Of a DNA stretch of 64,000 nt, positions 53,981 to 64,000 are shown piece by piece. This DNA comes from Batkoa obscura (Eukaryota; Entomophthoromycota; Entomophthoromycetes; Entomophthorales; Batkoaceae), in contig JASVEC010000044.1 in NCBI GenBank assembly GCA_030770535.1, positions 124,001 through 188,000 of the forward strand, read 5' to 3'. The position numbers were made by a program, and so were the translations under genes. The notes beneath the pieces are model-generated. The model was not told the origin of the DNA. It saw only the letters and a program-made list of their open reading frames with translations, and made no database searches. Position 1 is the first letter of the stretch, and each line of letters starts with the position of its first letter.

Positions 53981-54973
53981 TTTGTTTTGTAATAACTAGC
54001 AATAAAAGTTTGGTTGCTTTTTATCCTTACAAAACAACTCTAATCACGAGATCAAAAACTAATGTTATAACATGGAAATCGGTTATAAATGTTTTTCTGA
54101 CTGTAATTTTATTTTCTTTGGGTTAGTAGTAACCTTTAAATGTAGCTGTTATTGCTGTAGCTTGTGACCATCACCAAAGAAACTTTGTAAAATTTGCGAC
54201 GCACTAGACGAGAATACCTGGTATAATATTAAATAACCATATAGCACTGAAATTGATATATATGATTAACGTTTGAGAATACTTTGATGTTTACATAATT
54301 TAAGTCTAGCTTTAATAAATATTTAAAATAGTATATTGAGTAGATGATCTCATAAATTTCACATTTTAATCCATCGTATTGTTTATTTTATACTGAACTT
54401 ATATTTATCAAAGTTTTAAAAATAACTTTTATTGTTACAAGTTGGAATTTTTTACAATGCTCTAATTTAATTATTAATGGAATACAACTTCTATTTTTCA
54501 CATCACACGTGTATATTAAAACACAATAGTATCTCATATAAATTTAATGATTTTTGAAAAGTAATAAGTGATTATAATTAAAAATTACAAATATATATAA
54601 TGACATTTTTAAGAGTTTGACTATTACTTTTGAATATCAAGTATAAGTACAAAACGTCAAAAATAAAAAGCTTATTGAGCATGGATAAGGCTTGAAAAAA
54701 TTATTCTAGATAGACAAGTTTAATATAATGAGTTGACAGAAATAGTCTTTAGTTCTAATGTTTCAAACTTTGCCTATCTGGAAAACTGTGCATTTAATAT
54801 TGTTATGATAAAATTACTAGAGCATTTAAATCACTCAGACTTAATTTAGTAAATAACAGCCAATTAAATCCATTATAGCCAGGTCACATTAAACTGACTA
54901 CGACTTAGGAACTAATAATTACTGAGTTTTAACCATTTTTCTCGTAATAAAGAAAGAATAAATTGTTGTTATC
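53981..54973. other. intergenic, no gene seen
   Basis: AT-rich spacer before CUL1; no gene recognised. Confidence 0.5.
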
Positions 54974-57866
<2,893 letters not shown>

Positions 57867-57924
57867 AATTGTAATTCAGATTATAATAAAATAGTTAACA
57901 AAAAATTGAGTTTATTTATTATTT

Positions 57925-58974
57925 TTAATTATAAATTACTTCTACACCTTTAGGCTCCACTTGTAGAGGCATGACTTTGCAATCACATTTACCTTCCTTG
58001 TCTAATATTTTTTTAATAGTACTGCCAATAGTGTCTAGGTTATCACTGGCAAGGGCTAATACGGTAGGTCCTGCACCACTAAGACATATGCCTAGTAATC
58101 CAGGTAGACTTGAAGGAGTCAAGTTTTTAAGCATTCTTCTAAACCAGGAATCTAAGAATTATTAAAAGAAATAAATGTAAATGAATAATCATACTAAGTG
58201 TTGTCTATATGGTTGATGAATTTTATCTTTCATTGAATTATAGATCAAGTCTGCATTTAATTCTTCTTGACATAATGAGCTACACAATACAGTCAATCTT
58301 TGCAAATTAAAAACCTTAAAGAAAAATAAGAAATAAAAAAATAAAAAAATATTTATAAAGATTACCACTTGTTCTCTCGTATAACTTTCTGGTAAAGCTT
58401 TTCTAGCTTTACTAGTCTCTAAGGGGTAATCTGGTACTATTAATATAGCACGTATATTTTTATTAAGTGGAAGCTTAACATAGCCCACTTTATTTTCAGC
58501 TTTTTGATCAACATAGCTTGTAATTAAACCACCTTTAAAACAAGGTATTACGTTATCTGGATGAGTTTCAATATCTAATATAACATTGAGGATCTCGCTT
58601 TCCTTAAGATTTAAACCAGAAACCTCATTTCCAAGCATAACACCACCAACCACTGCTGAAGCCGAAGAACCTAACCCTCTTCCTAAAGGCACGCTATTTT
58701 TGATATGAAGTTTTAATCTCCCATTGATGATTGATTTTCCATACTTTTCAAGCAAACAATACATACTTTTTGTAATTAAATTCTCCTTTCTATCTTTACT
58801 CATAAGCTCTTTGCCATCTCCTTCAAAGCTAAACTCAACTTCATCTGCCCCTTCTTCTTTTATAAATTCTCCTTTGATAGTCAAATACAATTTTAATCCT
58901 AATCCTAAGGTATCAAATCCTGGTCCTAAGTTTGCGCTGCTTGCTGGTATCTTTAATGTAAAGTTAAGTGACAT
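57925..58974 (-). CDS. THR1: homoserine kinase (one apparent base missing)
   Basis: GHMP kinase that makes O-phospho-L-homoserine for threonine synthesis, cytosolic, absent from animals. Exons 58974-58366, 58314-58195 and 58151-57925 (318 codons plus 2 nt). Start ATG at 58974 (the frame extends to a TTG at 58995 but MSLNFTLKIPASSANLGPG is the true N-terminus). Motif 1 PASSANLGPGFDTLG, motif 2 PLGRGLGSSASAVVGG (ATP loop), VFNLQRLTVL after intron 1, DKIHQPYRQHL and C-terminal GLLGICLSGAGPTVLALA (motif 3). The second junction does not hold phase: reading gives IPGLEE then MLKNLTPSSLPG one base apart (58135-58150), where one more A in the GAAGAATG run would restore it. The total coding length is 956 nt, two over a multiple of three. 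Assembly or sequencing error is likelier than inactivation, because everything else is intact. Confidence 0.88.
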
Positions 58975-59385
58975 ATTTAATAAAATAAATACCAATGGTC
59001 AACCCCTATTCAATTTATACTATGAAAAATCACGTGAGAATATTTATTTGAGTCATTTTGACAGTTATAAATTTCGAAAGTGTAAAGTGCTAATTATGGA
59101 TTCAAATAGTGAGGATTAAGGTTTTTTTGATATTAAAACTAAGAATCTAATGACTTAATAGTTTCGATTATTATGGATAAATAATAAGTTTAAAAAATGC
59201 ATGCCGCTGTAGCAAACAGGCGGTTGCTGAAAATAAAAAGCTCTGGAAGAAAGCTATTGATAGATGGAAGGTGTATTGTGCAGCTTGGATAATGCCTCTC
59301 ACTATGTATATTGGGATCTGCTGTTTTAAGAGCTAATAAAATTTAATATAAATTTAAAATCTATTGTTGCTATATAAAGTAATAT
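58975..59385. other. intergenic between homoserine kinase and tRNA-Phe
   Basis: No gene recognised; plus-strand frames here mirror the kinase. A TATATAAAG lies just before tRNA-Phe. Confidence 0.5.
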
Positions 59386-59391
59386 GCGGCT

Positions 59392-59435
<44 letters not shown>

Positions 59436-59458
59436 GCGTTCAATCCGCGGTGGGCGCA
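59386..59458 (+). tRNA. tRNA-Phe(GAA)
   Basis: Exact inverted copy of 53414-53486, anticodon loop CTGAAGA, with the same 4:69 G-G mismatch in the acceptor stem. Confidence 0.93.
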
Positions 59459-59718
59459 AGTGAATTTTAACTTTCCTTTTTATCAAAAATAAGTTATATG
59501 ATAAAATAGTACCAATTATTTGAAATATTATACAAGTAGAGCATTGGATTTACTCCCTTCGACTTTAATATTTTATCTTGAAAGCTAAATTCAAAAAATA
59601 ACTTAATTTACTAAGCAAAATAAATTTATTTAAGTTAAAAATTAAAACAGTTAGAGCTATGCATCTGCTTTGGTAGTTCTAAAATGCATTAGTATTATGT
59701 ATAAATAGACAAGTTAAT

Positions 59719-62700
59719 TTACTTTTTGCTTCTTTTTGCTATCGGTTCCTCAGTATTCTTTCTCTTTGAATCATCTTTGGATCTAGTCTATTACAAAAAT
59801 TAGTAAAAAAATCGTCAACATTATGTAATCTACCTGAACTGGGGTAGATTCTATTTCTGGAGGTTTCATGAAATGAATTGAATCATCTTGGAACTCAGAT
59901 GGCAAAAAACTCTTCATTAAGTTCTACAATATACATGTTAGTAAAGTGATATCAATTATAAATAAAAAGTTACATCTCTATTTTGTTGGTTATAAGGTAA
60001 AGGATTAAACAGCTCTTTAGGAAGTTTAATTTCAACAGGATACGTTTCTACTACCCAATGATTTCTATCCTTTTTTAAGTTAATAACGTATTGACAAAGA
60101 TCACTTAGGGCATATAAGTTCTAATAAAATTAGTTATATAACACAAAGATGGAAATACTTTAGGTACCTCATTTTTAGATGGATCTACACAATCTTCCAA
60201 AGACTTTACCCTACCAGCTATTGAATAGATGTATGAAATATTTTCTGATGTCGCAATGCATGATAAAAAGAACTCGAAATACCTTAAAAGAGTTAATTGC
60301 ATAGAATATAAACTATTTTAGTACTCACTTTGCAAAAAGTTTAAGGCTCGATGGTTTATTTGAGAATTCCGGATCGTGTGCTAGAAGATGAATAAGCCTT
60401 GCGATTGTGCCTTCGATCAACTGAGCTGATCTTTTACCTAAAAATAGTTAGAGATTACTATTTTATCAAAAAATTAGCTTACCAATTTTACTGGCACTTA
60501 AATACGTTTTACAAAATGAAGTGATCTACAAAATTATAAATTGAAAATAAAAATATCATATGAATTACTTGGCTTTTTAAGTCATAGTCTCCCTCATGAG
60601 CGGCACAAAACAATATAGTTACAAATTTAGTAGGTAAAATTTGGGATCTCAAATACTTAATCAGCTTCAAGCTAAACCTTTCACGGACATATAAATATGG
60701 ATCCTAAGATAACTCGATCAATTATTTTTATAAGCTATACATAACCAATTTACTTGAATAGTCTGTGCCAATAAAATAAACTGTCTTGGAGAAATATATT
60801 GAAAATAGTTCGGATGCTTGGCTAATTTAAGAATTGATGTGGCTGCTTTGATACGAAGGTGTGACTTGATGAAATTTCTAACAAAAACATAAGTTATTTC
60901 TTACTTTTTAAAACATTATAACTTTACGGTGTATTATTTTCTTCTTGTAGTTCTCCATCCTTTTCTAAAATGGCCCATAAAAGGAAAAATACTGGCTTAG
61001 CAAGTTCAGCCCATTTCTTATTATTTGCATAATAGTCTACTCGATTTACCAAGAAAGAAATGGCGTATAACTAAAAATGATTGAATATTAAAATTCAGGA
61101 ATGTAATTTAGTGTCTTACTTTAGCCTGTAGTATACCTGGTAACTCCTCTGTGTTAAATGTGTTGCCATCAACATCAACCTAAATAGAAATGAGTTAGGT
61201 ATATATGTAAATTAATTACTGATTACATCTTTTAAATTTTTTATCAGTAACTTATCAAATACAAATTTCATAATATTTTCAATTTGTTGCTCTACATAAA
61301 AGGTGCTATATTTGATTAGCTGAGCAAGTGCTTTAAGGTGAGTGGCTAGCTTATCAGACTTTAAATCCAAATTATCAACTGTACGGTTAACCCATGTATC
61401 AATTTGTTGATCAGCATTTGGTAAACAAGATATTGAAATAGCAGCATATTTACTCTCTTGAGGCGTACCATTTGTAATGATGTTTTCCAATGTACTATTA
61501 AGTTCCCTATGAAAATCAATAAAAGAATCAAAGCTTGAGTTGTATACTTACTTTATAACCGGTAAAGTTTTTTTGGCTACAAGGCAATACTTCGATAATG
61601 TTTTCAGCCATTTTAGTTTATTACACTTTTCACTATTTAAGATGTCTGAAATATCTAAAATGTGTTTGCCAAATAGGATTGGATATATTTCAGCAATGTC
61701 CTATGTTATATAATTAGTTATGCTAAAAAATTACAAAGTATAATAGCTACTGATAAATATTCCTCAGCTGTTGATATAATCTTTCTATGATTTTCTGGTA
61801 GTTCATTATATTTTGATGTATTATTTTTGATCTTAATCTTAGCTAATATACTTGGTATTAAAGACTGGTGAATCAGAGAAGGTGATAATTTTATAAAAAT
61901 GTTTTCAAATATTGATTTGAGATTAGGCGCGACTATTTCTATCCTTTCTAATGCTTTAACCTAAAAAAAATTAAGTTTGATTACATTTAAAATAGTTTGA
62001 ACTTACTGCAGAAGTATTAAGAGTAGAAATTGAAAGTGAAGAATTCAGTACTTTCCCTACTAAAGAATTGAATATAGGATCGTTGTTGCTTGAGTATTTT
62101 AATAATTCTTCTGCAGATGCTTGTGAATTAGGCAAGAAATCTATAAAATGGAAATTAACGAAAAAACAAATAAAGTTGTAATTTTACCAGTAATTCTAGT
62201 AGATAATAAGGTTGCTAATTGGATAAGTTGCTCATCGTTTTCTGAATACTTTTTGATTTCACCCTAAAAATGTTAACTAATTTTTAGATTATCTATTAAA
62301 ATAATTACTCCTAATTTTTTACAGGTTTCGATAAAAATATGCATATCTTTAGTTAAACTAAAAGAATTAATAGGTAAAACAATATAAATATAAAATTACC
62401 CTTGTTGCTTATTTAGCATTCCAATAAATGCTTTGTATGATTTTTCAGTTAGTTTAGAAAGAACAAAAAGAAGCTTGTTTGCTCTATTAGTCGACTTTAA
62501 AGATTCTAATATATTTTTTCTAAACCCAATTTCACAAAGCAATCTATAAGTCTAAATAAATAAACATAAACATAATTATTTGAATAAATACATTATATCT
62601 TTCTCGTTTGTATACATAGCATCTAAAAGCTCATCAGGGATCCAAGAAAACTTTTCGATCGCTTCTAAATCATTACTATACTGATCTTCATAACTCCAGT

Positions 62701-64000
62701 TAAAAAGTTTAGTTATTAAATTAATTGAGTTAACTCTAACTGAGTGCTAAACATGAGAAATATATAAGATAAGTTCAACTATTCAAAGTTAATTTTGATT
62801 ACCTTCTTATCTCTAATGCGCTTAGAGATTGATCTTAGTAAAGATTCAGGAACAACCTCCTTTACGTAAAGATATTCCAAACTATCAATAGTTGCACAGC
62901 AAGCTGAACGAACCTTTTCATCTACGTCCAATATTTTATCTTCTAAACAATCTATACAATAGATCAAAATAAATATGTATAATAGAAATTATTTACTGCT
63001 AATCTCATTGATGTAAGGAGAATTCATTTCATAAAATAAAGAACATTGTTGAACCCAGGAAATTCTAACGATAGGTGCTTTGTCAAACCTCCTATAAAAA
63101 CATTAAACAAAAATTATAATTATAATTAAATAAAAACCTTTTGAGCCAGCTTTTCCAACAAACTAGGTAGCGAGAAGCAAGATTAGAATCTGAGCCAGCA
63201 AAAATAGAACCTAAAGTTTCAGTTGATAATTGACGTAGCTTTTCCTTTTCATCCTGTAAAAATAAATATCCATAATTTAACTCTATAAACTATTTTACAT
63301 TCAAACTAAGCTCCAATTGGGGCATAACAGCTAACAAAAGGGTCGGGGCGGCAGAATTAATTAATTTGATAAGCTTATGAGCTTTTACAACTAATTTTAA
63401 GTTCTCTTTTTCTTCACTTGGTTCCATTTTTTTCTTACTGGGGAGAACGAATTCCGAAAAATACTAATAAGTTTAATAAACAATACGTTCGCTTTTGTTA
63501 TTTGAGATTACCTTTGCAACTGAAGGTTGTAAACTATCTGAATTATTTCTGCAAAGGGACTTAGTCATTGCATAGGCTTGTGGATTCTCTTTCTATTTAT
63601 AATATAACTCAAACTCAATAATTGTTATAACATTTAAATTACTTGTCTTTTTTCATCCATGTTGTTAAAGATAAGCTCCAAAACAGATTTGGGGATTTCT
63701 TTATCTTCAAAAAAGAGTTGATGAATAATTTGTTCTAACACATCTAATAGTCCTGCTTGGAAATCCTTACTGACCTCACTTTTGAAAAATTAGCTTTAAT
63801 TTAAAAAACAACCAAAAGTTTACTTTATCAACTGCGAAATACCTTCAAAATAATCCAGAAATAATTCTTCGCTATCAACAGTCACAATCAACCTTGCACT
63901 TTTGACTGTATTTAATGAGTTTAGCAAAAAAGTATGATAGTCTTCGAGCTCCTCGTCCTTAGATTTAAGCAACTTCAGTTGAGATAAAAATAATCTAAAA
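59719..64000 (-). CDS. PDS5: sister-chromatid cohesion protein PDS5, C-terminal ~1047 residues
   Basis: HEAT-repeat regulator of cohesin loading and release. The 5' end is beyond the right edge. Twenty-five exons (minus) keep phase throughout: 63994-63824, 63778-63643, 63592-63512, 63463-63299, 63253-63138, 63091-62997, 62951-62803, 62746-62592, 62543-62400, 62357-62309, 62263-62188, 62140-62007, 61960-61751, 61700-61552, 61506-61227, 61179-61120, 61070-60928, 60877-60754, 60703-60569, 60525-60483, 60437-60329, 60282-60168, 60120-59974, 59923-59834, 59787-59719. Landmarks: SKDFQAGLLDVLEQIIHQLF, SWVQQCSLFYEMNSPYI, DVDEKVRSACCATIDSLEYL, LRIKAATSILKLAKHPNYF, QFILLAQTIQDPYLYVRERF, SLKLIKYLRSQILPTKFVTI, SENISYIYSIAGRVKSLEDC, NLYALSDLCQYVINLKKDRN, and a basic tail TRSKDDSKRKNTEEPIAKRS. 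The alpha-helical HEAT array has no catalytic residues. The tail is shorter than in human PDS5B, lacking AT-hooks. Confidence 0.95.

Overview
This window is a eukaryotic nuclear contig, very AT-rich (roughly three quarters A+T by eye), with short spliceosomal introns (about 43-80 nt; donors mostly GTAA, T-rich acceptors ending AG), eight tRNA genes with internal promoters, and standard stops (TAA, TAG and TGA all end conserved genes). A fungal-type homoserine kinase beside a complex I subunit, a kinesin-8, a cullin and a class A GPCR-like receptor points to an early-diverging AT-rich fungus. My best guess is Entomophthoromycotina (Conidiobolus-like). The lineage is inferred, not proven.

Layout. 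1-1.1 kb: 5' exons of QTRT2 (minus), running off the left edge. 1.5-10.8 kb: gene-poor, with tRNA-Lys, -Pro and -Asn and three members of an unrecognised small intronless gene family, here called the PVKP family after its C-terminal R-V-L-P-V-K-P motif. 11-13 kb: an eight-cysteine CHCH protein and a cytosolic-type thiolase. 14.2-17.6 kb: a tandem array of three small secreted-protein genes sharing a promoter block. 18-30.8 kb: a repeat-rich, extremely AT-rich stretch with two more PVKP genes, broken relatives, solo-LTR fossils, an 80-bp perfect inverted repeat and degraded F-box/LRR sequence. 30.8-33.5 kb: kinesin-8. 34-43 kb: gene-poor again, with an orphan gene and its decayed tandem copy, a broken SPRY-domain gene and many short elements. 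43.8-64 kb: a dense housekeeping block holding an SDR, MCMBP, a GPCR-like receptor, NDUFA9, a cyclin T/K-like gene, CUL1, homoserine kinase and PDS5. I rebuilt the exon structures of the spliced genes by hand; reading phase is consistent at every junction except in homoserine kinase and the SPRY gene.

The intergenic space is dominated by one palindromic MITE-like family of about 105 bp (ends TATGGGGATGT, centre AAGCGCT) with at least 27 whole or partial copies, all outside exons. The gene-poor regions look like turf where small lineage-specific families (PVKP, secreted, orphan/F-box) duplicate and decay among MITEs, tRNAs and LTR fossils. The conserved genes on the right are tightly packed and intron-rich (PDS5 shows 25 exons, CUL1 14), whereas the intronless lineage-specific genes tend to carry a TATATAA box 40-85 nt before the ATG.
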